This document shows, one piece after another, positions 1-10,900 of a DNA stretch of 64,000 nt. The DNA lies in NCBI GenBank assembly GCA_907165065.1, contig OU015526.1, positions 66,487,723-66,551,722 on the forward strand, read 5' to 3'. Positions within the stretch are counted from its first letter, which is position 1. Each line of letters opens with the position of its first letter. The position numbers were made by a program, and so were the translations under genes. Source of the DNA: Caprimulgus europaeus (Eukaryota; Chordata; Aves; Caprimulgiformes; Caprimulgidae). The notes beneath the pieces were generated by a model that was not told the origin of the DNA, searched no databases, and was given only the letters and a program-made list of their open reading frames with translations.

Positions 1-1050
1 GCGGGAGGATGCTCGGAGCCGGCGAAGTTGTGCAAGCGGCACAGGTTTAGCAGCTGCCGCTGCCGCGCCGAGGCGCCGAGGCTCGGGGCGGGCCGGGCAG
101 CGGGCGGCGGCAGCCCTTCACTTGTCGTCCCATAGGAAGGGTGTCCCCGAGGTGGGACGGCGGCGGCAGCGGCGGCGGCCGGGCCGGGCGATGCCCCCTG
201 CGCTGCTGCCGGCGGCGGCCGGGGCTCAGCAGGGCTCTCATGTTTCGCTCCCTCTTTTCTTCTTCTTTTTAAGCCGCGCGCGGGGAGGTGCTGCCACCGC
301 GCGCCCTGCACGTCACCCGGCGGCACCGGCCGCGCGCGCCGCCCGCGCCGCCGCGGGGGCCCGGCGGGAAACGGCGGCGGCGCCGCGCCCGGCCTCGCCC
401 CCCCCCCTCTCCCCGGCCCGCGCGCGAGAGGCCGGCGGGAGCGGCGCGGGGCCGCGCTCGGCGGGAGGCGCGGGGCACGCGGCGGCGCCCCGCCCTGTAG
501 CGCTCTCCCGGTGGCGGCCCGGGGGTCGCCGCCTCGGTCTTGCCCCCTGCCCACATGCCCCCCGGTGAAACGAAATCCGGGGCTCCCGGAGGGCCCGCGC
601 GCCTTCCCTCTCCCGGCCGGTCCTGTCTCGGCGGGAACCGGTGGAGCAGCGTCCGTGCCCGGCGGAAGGCGAGAGCTGTAGGTGGGTCCTGCTCCCCTGA
701 GGGCGGAGGTATCCGGCCCCGGCGGGAGAGCCCCTCGGCCAGCCTGGCGGAGGTGCTGCTCTGTCTCGGCTTGGCCCTGCCCGCCTGCTGCCCCCGACTC
801 ATCCCCGCGGGCCGGGGAAGGTTCCAGAGGCGCGGGGCCAAGCGCGGGGCGGGCGTCGACGGCCGCAGGGGAGAGCGGTGGGAGCTGCCCTCAGCTCCCG
901 GTGGCGTTTTAGCGGAGCTCCGGCTTCGTATCTTCCCCCGACAGCGCCCTGTCCGTCAGGGCAGCGATGCTCGCACCTTCCTTCTAACCCAGAGTACGAC
1001 CAGCCCGTCATGGCGGCACTTGGTAACGGTCGGAGGGAGCGGGGTGTAGA
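1..1050. promoter_or_regulatory. CpG-island promoter
   Basis: The first kilobase is extremely GC-rich with CpG at close to expected frequency, unlike the AT-rich remainder. Sites visible by eye: GC boxes (GGGGCGGG) at 85-92 and 846-853 and on the minus strand at 488-495; a CRE-like CACGTCAC at 309-316; an ETS core CGGAAG at 663-668; and a YY1-type ATGGCGGC at 1010-1017. There is no obvious TATA box, as is usual for broad CpG-island promoters, which are often bidirectional. A CGG-rich tract interrupted by CAG lies at about 157-178. Start sites cannot be placed from sequence alone. The island probably continues left of the window. I am confident it is a promoter-type CpG island, but not about which gene it serves. 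Confidence 0.85.
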
Positions 1051-1053
1051 GGG
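274..1053 (+). other. Probable first exon region, + strand
   Basis: A first exon reading rightward probably lies in this interval. Two donor-like sites are visible: GTGGGT after an AG at about 682, and the better GTGAGC at 1054. A pyrimidine run ending in TTTTTAAG at 259-273 also resembles a splice acceptor, so an upstream exon with an internal exon starting at 274 is an alternative. All three frames contain long GC-rich open stretches, which are expected at this composition and do not prove coding. The strongest hint of direction is the G-rich, C-poor + strand from 1020 to 1545. The exact exon limits are inference. Confidence 0.3.
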
Positions 1054-1545
1054 GTGAGCGTCCTCCTGGTGCGATGAGAACAGGAGTGCTCCGTGAGGGA
1101 AGGGCGGGATGAACCGTGTCCAGCACTTCATGGCAAGAAGGCACCAGGGAGACCAGGAGCCAGCCAGCAAGGGACGGGGTGACCCCCCACGAACAGGGGT
1201 GAAGTGAAGTGAATTTGGGAAGGAGAAAGATGGGAGCCCAGAGAGCAGCAGGCCGAGGTCCCTGGGGAGGAGGTGCTGTAGAGCCCCACAGGTGGGAAGA
1301 GGGAGATAGAGCACAGTGAGGAGTTGAGAGCTTCTTCCCCTGGAGGAGAAGGAGTGGAAGTCCTCATGGAAGTCCTTGGAGGCTACACTGCCCTGGGAGT
1401 GAAGGGCAGCTGGGCAAAGAGAGCCCCGAGGTCTGTTTAGCGGGGACTTGCTGCTCATCCCTGAAATAGAGGGGAGAATGGCTTGCACCCAAAGACCCCC
1501 TTACAGGAGGGAGACAGGAGAAGAAGTATGGTATGGAGTTCCTGA
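1054..1545 (+). other. G-skewed region downstream of the CpG island
   Basis: The + strand is rich in GGG and GGA runs and poor in C for about 500 bases, and the skew fades near 1545. Such skew just downstream of CpG-island starts is associated with R-loop formation and marks the transcribed side. Here it supports rightward transcription, with this stretch as the start of intron 1. Open frames seen here on the minus strand are a by-product of the purine bias. No repeat is recognised. Confidence 0.4.
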
Positions 1546-2506
1546 TGTGCAGTAGCATTTCTAAAGCAACTAGGGCCTGTTATTGTTCTCCTTTTAACCA
1601 AAGAAAATGAGTCTCTTCAGATATATGTTTGAACTCTTAAACAGTTCACTCTGAACTAAATAGGAATTTGGCATGGACAAATAGTACATCAGATAAATCA
1701 CTGAGCAGACATAAAGACTGTTTCCTCTCCTTAAAGTGCATTTCTTGAAGGCTAGTGGTTCCTAAACTCATGGCCACCACTTGTCTTACCACTGACTCTG
1801 ATTTGGCTGCAAACATTCCCAGCCAAGGCTTGAGCTACGTCCATGTGAAAGAGGGAGGCCTCTGGTACAGCGTGGGCCCCAGCACTCCTGCTGATGAGTG
1901 AAATAAGGATGGCACCCTCAGGGTATCAGCAGCGCTGGTGATACAGCATCCTTGCCTTGTCCATTTAAAAAAAGTAGTGCTTTGCAGTACATAAACTTGT
2001 TCCATGAGCCACCTGACTGGCAGAACTGTGGCAGTGTAGTTATAGTACAGCAGCTGTGCTGGTTTTCTTATTAGGGATTATTACTTAGATTATTCTGAAA
2101 TAAAAGTGATTCTGGTATAAAGCAGAATAACAAAGCCAGGTTGATTCCCAAGCAGACTCCTTGCAGAGGGTTGTCCTGTCAGAACTGTGGTGGCAAAAGG
2201 ACCCGGCTGGAAGTCTGTAGGTCTTTTTCTCTGTGTAGGCAGGTGCTCATACTTGTCAAGTAGGTTGCATACTTCTGCCCTGCAGCTCCCTTACTGGAGT
2301 GGGAAACTGGAACTCAGTGGAAAGAAGTGACTATGGGGCAGATACCTGCTTGAAAAAACAAATGTTGAGTGAAAATTTCTGTTGAGCAGTTGAGGCCTGG
2401 TCCTCGCAGTTCCTGTCTCGCCGAAGGAGAGAGGAAGTGAGGAATATAAATCTATGTGATCAAAGTAATACAGCTATTAGTAAATAACCTTTCTCCCTCC
2501 TTCAAG
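1546..2506. other. Non-coding stretch, no feature recognised
   Basis: Ordinary AT-leaning sequence between the island and the candidate exon at 2507. I see no repeat, RNA gene or credible open frame. If the rightward gene model is right, this is intron. Confidence 0.5.
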
Positions 2507-2561
2507 TGCTGCCTGCATAAATATCCGTTCCTATGTATACCTGTACCAGCGCTCAGAGGAG
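2507..2561 (+). other. Candidate exon, 55 bp
   Basis: A strong acceptor (pyrimidine tract 2488-2503, then AAG) is followed 55 bases later by a near-consensus donor, GAG|GTGAGT at 2562. A branch-point-like TAGTAAATAAC precedes it. One frame is open across the whole exon and reads AACINIRSYVYLYQRSEE after a single leading base, ending exactly on a codon boundary. A second frame is also open. I do not recognise the peptide. At this distance from the CpG island it could equally be a 5' UTR exon. This is the best splice-site pair I found, but it rests on sequence signals only. Confidence 0.3.
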
Positions 2562-4375
2562 GTGAGTTTGAGGTGTATTAATTAAATAGAGAATGATTTC
2601 CCGAAATGGGATTTAAGTCAAGTTGCCAAACTAAGAAAGAGCTGACAGTTTGTGAAGGTCAGTTTCTACACAGAAATTTTATACGGATCTATGATGGAGA
2701 CATTTCCCAGAAATTCTGTGGAATGTGCTGTTGATCTTGTATAATATGAAGTGCTCAGAACTTTAAGCTCTGTAGTGATAGAGTGATATAAAGATGTATA
2801 AGCAAGACTTGAAGAAGGCTGAGTGTTCTTTAAAACCTCTGAATAAAATTGCTGATTCTTGAGGTTTTGTGCAAGAAGACCTGATTTAATCTGATGTTCC
2901 TTTGCACACTTTAAAAGTACATGATGGCTTCTTTAACAACAGATTTTTTTCAAGCTGGTTGATACAGGATTTTATTTATAAACCTTTTTAATAATGCAAA
3001 GTTAAGGTCAGTATTAGTATACGCCACTTCAGAGTGTCAACTTCAGGTGACTTCCAGCCTCTGATAAACAGAGATAGGGGAATATTTACAAAATAAATAC
3101 ATATACATAGGAAATATGGTTAATAAACACATTAGTTTTTTAAGACAACCTGGGTTCTGGTCATATGAAGCACATTACTAAAAATGATTAAACATGGTAG
3201 TGCCATAAGTGACCTGAATAAATTTGGTAGTTTGTTCAGGGTTTGTAGGATGAGGTTACAATGCAGTTATGTGTGAATGGGTTAGAAAGGTTTAAAAAAG
3301 GAAGCTATTGCTGCTACAGTGTTTGAATGTAGCTGGATTTTCTTCTAGTTTTGCCTAGGAGATAAGCAGACTGTGCTTATTTATGCCATTACCTTCATTA
3401 TCCATATCATGATATTTCATGGTAGCTGTGTGGTGTGAATTCAGTGTGTCAGAACACCTTTCAAAGAGTGTAAGGCTGATTGTCGCATGCACTTGAAGTT
3501 ATTAGTTCTCAGTTTATTTTATGTTTGTTCCCAGGTAGTCATACATATTTTGCAAGGGAATTTAGTTGCACCAAGAAACCTGCTTTGAGGTTTAAAGTCA
3601 GGGAATTCCTCAGTGGCTTGATCAGAAGAGGAAATGTGTGGTTATGTGTAGCAGCTAGTGTCAGTTTTGGAAAATACAGTTATGAGTTTGCAGACAGGAG
3701 CAGAAGCTGGACAGAGTGATCTCAGGGCATCAGGTTGGATGGAAGCAAACAGTAGCATCAAATTATTCCTCAACTCCTAACAGATGTTGTCTGATGGCAC
3801 ACCATTACATATTCTTGTGTTTCACAGAAGAATGTCACATGCAGCCACCTCCCTTGTACAGCTCAGCCCGTGCAGTATGAGATGTGTCTTCCCAGCAGTG
3901 ATAGCAGGGTTTAATTCCATCCTTCCACACTGGTGGCAAATACCTGGCATGCAGTGAGAAGAAAGTTTCAGTGCTGGAGCAGGCTAGGAGACAAACCAAT
4001 GCTCACCTTGGTCTGCATCTGAGAAATTAAGGTGTTAAGATACTTGTACAGGAAGATCACACCTCTGTATCAGGGACACTTGACTAGGTGTAGCAAGTTG
4101 ACTTTAGCTCTTGTAGAGTGGCTCTGCTTTTGTTTTGGCTGGCATTTGAGTGGAACTTCTCAAACACACTTTAGTCTTGCCATTTATTTTGTTAAGAGAA
4201 GAAAGCTTTTCTGTTTTCAGAACCATTTCCTTGTGAGAAGAAATGAGGGTGGAAAGTCTCCGTATCTCATCACCATTACACTTTTCACTGGCACCATTGT
4301 AACATTATACTTGTTATTTCAAGCACTCTCCCTAAACTGAGAGATGTGTCTACTTTACTTCTTAGTTTTAGATAC
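2562..4375. other. Non-coding stretch, no firm feature
   Basis: AT-rich DNA. An acceptor-like site (TTTGTTCCCAG at 3525-3535) opens onto a frame of about 60 codons ending at 3719, but no good donor follows, so I do not call an exon. No repeat is recognised. Probably intron. Confidence 0.4.
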
Positions 4376-4509
4376 TCATAGAATCATAGGTCACAGAATG
4401 GTTTGGGTTGGAAGGGACCTTAGATACCATCTAGTTCTGACCCCCCTGTGATGAGCAGGGACACCTTCCACTAACTACTAGCTTTGAGGTTGCTCAAAGC
4501 CTCATCCAA
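4376..4509 (-). repeat. CR1 LINE 3' tail
   Basis: The + strand shows the reverse complement of an avian CR1 3' end: ATAGAATC octamer remnants, the GGTTTGGGTTGGAAGGGACC block, the GAGCAGGGACACCTTCCACTA block and the GCTCAAAGCCTCATCCA block, in the right order. The copy is 5'-truncated to about 130 bp. A short extra segment at about 4469-4484 interrupts the consensus between CCACTA and GGTTGCTC. The 3' side abuts a second CR1 tail in opposite orientation. Confidence 0.9.
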
Positions 4510-4524
4510 GTCCTACAAGAAACA

Positions 4525-4587
4525 TGAAGTTGGACTCAATGATCCTTATGGATCCCTTCCAACTTGAGATATTTTATGATTCTGTGT
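4525..4587 (+). repeat. CR1 LINE 3' tail, opposite orientation
   Basis: Reads as the last 60 or so bases of CR1 on the + strand: GTTGGACTCAATGATCC, then CCCTTCCAACTTGAGATATT, ending in TATGATTCTGTG, the family's terminal octamer. It is diverged from the usual AGATGATCC and CCAACCCAAACC forms, so it looks older than the minus-strand piece. The two tails lie head to head with about 15 unassigned bases between them. Confidence 0.8.
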
Positions 4588-7500
4588 TCTTTTGGGGGTC
4601 ACTCTTACGTCATAGACCAGCGAGAAACACACAGTCATGGATTCTCCACTCTAGATGCTCAAAATTAGAGTTCCATTTGCAGATTCAATTATGAAAAAAA
4701 GCCTTTAATTTTGAATTTTGTGTATTTCATTTAGAAAGGAAGGTAGAAAAGTCTTTTTAAAGTAGTCAGATAATTCATTTAAATTACTTTGAAACAAAGC
4801 CAAGCTTGAGAGTCCAAGCTCTGAGGCTTCTGCCTCAGCTGTGCCTCCTGAAACTTAAAGGTCCCATCTCCTTGTTTTCTGTCAGCTAGATGGACAGAGA
4901 CCCAGGAATCTGGAAATTTGGAATGAGGACTTGGGCAGGAATCTCAGGGTTTGGCAGTCTGGGCTCCTGTGCTTCTGGCTTTTTTTGGGTGAAAGCCCAA
5001 CTGTCCTGAGAGTCCCATTAGAAGTGAATTTGTGAGTTTTTTCTGGCTCTGTGGGGCATCACTGGGGCTAGGGTTCCTGTGACTTCAAGGCAGAGAACTG
5101 GAATATCGGGAAACCCTGACTCCAGGACAGACTTTATGGCAGGAGTTCCCCACAGCTGTGAACTCCACAAGTCCCTTTGCTGTAGCAGCTCCTCTGGTAA
5201 TGAAGAAGAAAAACTGCTGGAATGGTTTCAGTAAAGTATCTTGTGGTTAGTCAGAAGTTTATAAAACCATTATATTTTTGCTTATATTTCTGTTTGTGAT
5301 GTAACAGAGATTTTCAGTTTGGTCAGAACATTTTTGGTTGGTTCTATCCACCATATATGATAGCCCACATCATTTCGTGGGGTTGAGAATAACATGTTGC
5401 TTGTCTTTGCATACCACAAATACGAGGTGTGAAAGCTGGTATAACATGAATGAACAGGACTTGTTAGGAATTTTTTTATGGGAAAATAGGTTCCCAGACA
5501 GTCACAGACAGGTTTTTGGTGTATGTCTTTACCACAGAGTTCCCCATGGCTCTTAGAAATCCTCTTCCAGCTGAAGCCACCTGGACCATTTGGGACTGTA
5601 AACTAATGCATCTACTCTCTAAACATGACTTCAAAAAAACCTGATTTCTGCCTGGGTACAAAAGCAGTATTGGGCTGATGTGAACTCCACTTGATTGGCC
5701 CATCAGGGAATATGACCTACAGATTCTTTTAGCACATCGTGTCAGCTGCTAATGCAAACCTGCACTTACATGTGTTCATCTCTGCAAGGTAGGCCAGGCT
5801 AACTAGACAGCAGAGACAGCAAACCATTTTGTCAGGGAATGAAGGCTTGAGAGGCCCCCTTGCCCATGGTCCGCATACTTTCACTACCTGCTGTAATTCA
5901 CCTCAACAGCCTGTCTCTATTTATGTGTGTTACAAAGAGACAAAGGAAGCTGCTGTGGGAAAATCTTTCTTACCAAGCACTGTAGTAATCCCACTGCCTG
6001 CTGCAGTTTAGCAGCCACGTGTGTGCTGTCCCTCCCTCCGGTGTTTGAAGTATCCTTTACTTGCTGTAGGAACACTTTGTATAAGATGCCATCAAGGAAA
6101 CTCTGAAATACTTGTAGTAGTTATCAAAGGAATAAAGGTCTTTCTGAAGAAGTGATATTGTGCATGCCAGGACTGAATAATGGGCTTAAATATTTGTGCC
6201 TAGTATTCTTTATTGCCTGCTAAGTGTGGGGATGGAAATTGTAGCCCGGCAGTGTTAAACCGAAGCAGTCATGAAGCTCTGCTCTGGGCTGCTCAGTGGC
6301 TGGGGTGTCAGATAGGAGTCCACAGATGTTCTCTGTGGCGATACAGTGCATATGCATTTCACTGTTAAATAAAGCAATCTGAGGCAATTCAAATTTGATA
6401 TGAGAGCTTTGGGAAATTCTTCCTAGTAGCTTTCATGTAATATTTGCTGAGGCACCATGTACAGCATTGCTGCATATAGAGCATATTTGCTGTATTACCT
6501 GTGCTATTCGAGGGTACTTTCCAAACAGTGAAAAAACTTTCTCCCACAGGTGGAAAATGACAATGGAGTCAGCAACCATTGTTATATATTTTCCCAGAAT
6601 AGCATGGGTTTAATTCATATGTGCAATGCAGCTTTCAGAAAGCTGTGTCTAATTCAGTAGCATAATTTATCTTTCAGAAAGTAGGGGTTTCATTTCAAAC
6701 AGGGACACTCCTCAACACATCGTTCTCAGTGAACTAACTACTCAGTGCCCTGGCATATGGAGGAAAGTACTGGTGTACCTGACAGTCCTTCTCAGACACA
6801 TGCTAACAGCATGCTCAAAATCAGTCATTTTGGCCTGTGTTAAATGGCTTCAGAACGGTGCCGAAAGCTGCCTCACGTTTCTGGCATCACACTTGCTTCT
6901 GCAGGCGCATGTGCACTTGTAGGCTGCCTTCCCTGTGCCTGTGCCACGCATACATAGCGCCATCTTTTTGAACTGTCTGCTTGGTCTGCACTGACCTGCA
7001 GTTACAAATTTTACCCTTAGTAATTTTTTCTGTCTTGCTTCCCTGAAGGGGCATTGGGAGCATTGTGTTAGCAGCCTAAATCCTGCCCGAATGAGATCAG
7101 CCCGGAGAGGATTAAAGCTACAGTCTGGGTAGCAGTCATGCAAAGAAGAAGTTGGAAGAAGCAGGTGATTCTGTAAACATCTGGTTCTTACAGAGGCTGT
7201 TTTTTGGGAACCCATCAAGTGACTGAGTTTGGCCTGCTCGCCCTCCCTTGCACTCTTGTGATGCACAGCAAATTTCAAGCATGTGTGTCAGATTATTTAA
7301 TCTAATCTTTAACTAAAAAGTGGTGCTCAACTTCCCTGTGTTTAAAATGGAATGTAGACTCCACTTTGGCTGGGAGTTTAGGATGTGATTGTAAAGCTAC
7401 TTTATCCACGTGGAGCACTGTCGAACCATCAGCTTTTGGGACTCCATGGTATTGCAGGCTGATACTATTTTGCCAGGAATGTGGTCTTCAAAAGCAAGTT

Positions 7501-7811
7501 GAAGCATGTACGTTCCTCTAAACCTTGAGATGAAGAGTCTGTTAGCTTTGGTGAGACATAAATCTGAGTAGGTGATGTGTGAATCATTTCTTTCATTTGA
7601 CTGTAAGATGTATGAACAAAGAACATCCTTGGATAAAGATGTAAATTGGTGGGGGTGCCAGATGAACTTTGACTGAACTTAAGACCGAACCATATTTTTA
7701 AAAATAAATAAATAAAGCAGGATAAGGAGACACAATAGCAGATGCTGGGACCATCTGTTCCTGGCCAACATTAATAGAAAACTTCTAGTCTGTTGCATGT
7801 TTCCCCGTTAG
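4588..7811. other. Non-coding stretch with a hairpin pair
   Basis: Mostly featureless. At 4800-5180 the sequence becomes GC-richer and self-similar, with two perfect small hairpins back to back (4803-4820 and 4821-4838). It may be an old unrecognised repeat. A 142-codon minus-strand open frame at 6850-7278 has no recognisable domain and is of a length expected by chance. No RNA gene is seen. Confidence 0.4.
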
Positions 7812-7882
7812 GTAGTGGTATTCTCTGTATGAACGTGGTCTGCCTGTGGTGAGATACGAACAATAACGGCCCTGACCTCCAG
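7812..7882 (+). other. Candidate non-coding (5' UTR) exon, 71 bp
   Basis: The acceptor TTTCCCCGTTAG ends at 7811, and an excellent donor CAG|GTGAGT follows at 7883. All three frames contain stops, so the segment could only be untranslated or a non-coding-RNA exon. It contains one short upstream ATG frame (ATG at 7829, TGA about nine codons later). If the rightward gene model holds, it would sit between the candidate exons at 2507 and 10794. Support is splice signals only. Confidence 0.2.
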
Positions 7883-10793
7883 GTGAGTTGTCCTCAATCC
7901 CAGAACTTTTCTGTGCAGCCTGGCTTCTACAGCATTTGAAATTCTGTGTCTAACCAAGTGATTGAGTTAAGCACTCCATCCTAACCTTAAGGCATGTATT
8001 ACAGTCACTATCAAATGAACTTTGAGGATGAGCTGTACTGCTCCACGTAATTTATTACAGATGTGAGGGAATCCCTAATTTCCCAAGGAATGGTCACTGG
8101 AGACTAGCTGTTGTTTGAGTGAGGCAAACAGATTGCACTTAACCCTTTACTGCAGAGGTTCGGTACTGATTCTGGCAAAAACATGATTTAAAGTTGTTGT
8201 GATTCCAGCATTTTCCTACTCCCCATATACTTTTTTAGTGTAGGGCCTAAATGATTATTTAAAACAGGAATCATAGTGTTCCAGGGATAGTACAAAGTTA
8301 CAGACTACTTCCTACGTCTGGGACAAGATCAGTAGGTGTAGGTCACCACTCAGATATGATATAGCGGTCCATGGAGTAAGTGTTGACCTCCATAAAGGAC
8401 AATAATCAGGATCAATTTTTCAGATCCATCCACTGGAATAATGTTATTTAATGATTTTTAGTATGGAAATACATTGTTTGTAGGACAAGGTGCATATCAT
8501 GGACTAGTTGTTGAATTTTGCTGGCAAATCAGTCAAGTATGGGTGGGAGTCAAATGAATTTCTACTGCCATTCAAAGTTTTTTGGAAACTCAAGAGTCAG
8601 TTGGTTGTTCATGAGGGAATACTTTGTTCCAGCAGTCACTTTTTCTAATATCAAGTCTGAGATGCTGGCACTGTACTTTCAGTGGAATTGTTTATCATAA
8701 ACTTATCTGAATATATGTAATGGAGGAAGGCCCTGAAGACATTTGAGTCTTGTGCCTTTGGCAGCTTGAAGGAGGAGAGGGACCGTGTGGGCTGTTCTCT
8801 CTGGGCCTGTGTTTTTTTATATAACCTCACATGGAATGTTCAGTTCTTCTGGGAGGCTTGTCTATCGCTCCACCAAGCATGGCTTTCCAAAGGGTTTGGA
8901 CTTTAACATCAAGGACACGTGTATCTCTCAGGAGTAGGTAATCTGTACAGACAAAACTTTGGGACACTTCTGAGTGACAGCTGTATGTTCCCTGAGAGTG
9001 CTGCTGTACCAGGAAATCAGTGAACTGGTCTGGAAGTCTGCAGAATTAAAATTGTTTTGACAGAGCTGAGTGGATGGGCAATAATTCTAAAGTTTCCAGT
9101 ATTTTGGGGTAGGAGACAGAGGGTTTTTTAAAAGTTTTAATAATAATTTTTAATATGATGTTAAAAATATAATTTCAAGCAGATAACATAGTAATTGTGA
9201 GTTATTTATCTTTCTGGTTTCCTACAGGGAGGGAGTCACATAGGACACAAATAGGACACTTCTAGAAAAAGAACTTGATGGGGAAACAGTCCTGTGCTTC
9301 TTCTCTTTCTTACTCATTGTTAATTTAGAGATTTCTCAAATAGGATTCCTCACTGTATCTTGAGATCCACCTACCTATAGCTCTTAGGACAGGATGGAAT
9401 TCTGAAAAGATGTAACATTTAAATGGGTTAGTTATTTTTTACGTCTTTTCTCAAATAGACACAATTCACCCATTGATGGGTAGGGCTACGTAAAGATCCT
9501 TTTACTTGAAGAAAAGAAAAATTTATAAATAAAAGGCAAATGAGGTTATCACTGAAAAATAGGAAAAAAAAAAAAGGATAACAATTAATGACAAAATAGA
9601 GAAGGAAAAGTGAATAGTGAAATCAAGGTTATTTCAGATATGCTTTATCCTCTCCATTATGGCTTGATCTAGAGCCTGTGGAACAGGTTCCTCTAAATTT
9701 ATCAGTTCTCTCTTCATTGTCCCCTTATTATGCACATCCTTCTAGCCTGGGCCTGAACTTCAGCATTGCAAAACCTTGATACTTTATTGCTTATGGGTAC
9801 AGAGATGTTAGCTAACTATGTATCTGTTTGCTTGCTTACTTATGTTTATTTTTATACTTATTAATATTACATTAATATGGAATATTTTCCATCATGCATT
9901 GATAGGACAATAACGTTGGTTCACATACTGCTTAACTTCTGAACAATTAAGGAAGCCGTGGTTAGCTCTGAAACAGAAACCATTAAATGGGTTCTGACTC
10001 TTATTTGATAAAACCTTTATTTTTAAATCTTTCTTGGAGGAAGATACCCATTTCAGTGTCCTTACTTGTACAATGCACACAATACTTACATGCATGTTGG
10101 AGGTGTATTGTGAAATTCAAAGCACTTCATAAGTGCTAAGCACTGTTTATAATAGGAAATTTTTCTTGCATTCCCGAACTACCTAAGATCTTCTCAGTAA
10201 ATTATTTAACCAGGCTGTGCTGGAGCTTTCTGTGGTGTTTAAATGAGAATAATGTTTCATTGCCTCATTTGGCATGTAAGATACAGTCATTGTGTATGGC
10301 AGTCCACAAACTAGGAAAGGACTGTAGCACCGCAGTTTATATTATTAAATTATTATATGTGATAAACGTGCATTTTTCATTGGTATCAAGTGCTCTGAAT
10401 AACTGTTTTAATATAAAGCAACAAAAATTGAGAGATCTTACGCTTTGTCATGTAAGTTTAATGTTTTATGAGTCTGGATATTCATAAACATTGTGGAATA
10501 TTTATTACTGACCTGATGGAAAAGAACTGAGGTTCTGTTGGATCATTGTGTGTCAGAAGCGTGTGAATACTCAAATGTTACTGTTTAAGTGAATGCTAAA
10601 AATTCCTTCTTTTTTGTAGTTTTGGTTTTACATTTTCTAACACGGAAAATACTCTGGAGTTGCAATTTCTTGAATTTGCTTTGTTAGTGGAAATGCAGCT
10701 ATTCAAAGAGCTGTATTGGTTGATACTGTGATTTTTTTTTTACATAGCTTTAGAAAGGAGACAATTGGAAATGATGATATCACTGTTTTACAG
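7883..10793. other. Non-coding stretch, no feature recognised
   Basis: AT-rich sequence with short homopolymer runs (for example the A-run near 9566). No repeat family, RNA gene or convincing exon is visible. Confidence 0.45.
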
Positions 10794-10900
10794 GTAGCCA
10801 ACACCCTTGGCTGCGTGAATTTTGGCTGAGATGGTGACGAGTGCTGCAACCCAAGTATGATTCCACCGCCAACTCCATCAATGTTTCATACTGAGAATGG
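10794..10900 (+). other. Candidate exon with possible start codons
   Basis: An acceptor (CACTGTTTTACAG, ending 10793) precedes a 107-bp segment that is locally less AT-rich. It holds an ATG at 10831 in good context (purine at -3, G at +4) and another at 10857 reading MIPPPTPSMFHTEN before a weak donor GTAATT at 10901. An alternative donor AA|GTATGA at 10855 would give MVTSATQ from the first ATG, ending on a codon boundary. I recognise neither peptide. The proline- and serine-rich start resembles many disordered N-termini, but a sequence this short can arise by chance. Confidence 0.18.

Noticed and set aside
122-1049. Long open frames on both strands in the CpG island
   Set aside because: Stop codons are AT-rich, so GC-rich DNA is open by default. 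The predicted peptides are Ala/Pro/Arg/Gly-biased with no domain, and several frames overlap on both strands.
799-1488. 229-codon minus-strand frame
   Set aside because: It spans the G-skewed region, where purine bias removes stops on the minus strand. Composition is Ser/Pro/Leu-rich and no domain is seen.
6850-7278. 142-codon minus-strand frame
   Set aside because: No domain and no splice context. A few frames of 130-140 codons are expected by chance in 64 kb read in six frames at this composition.
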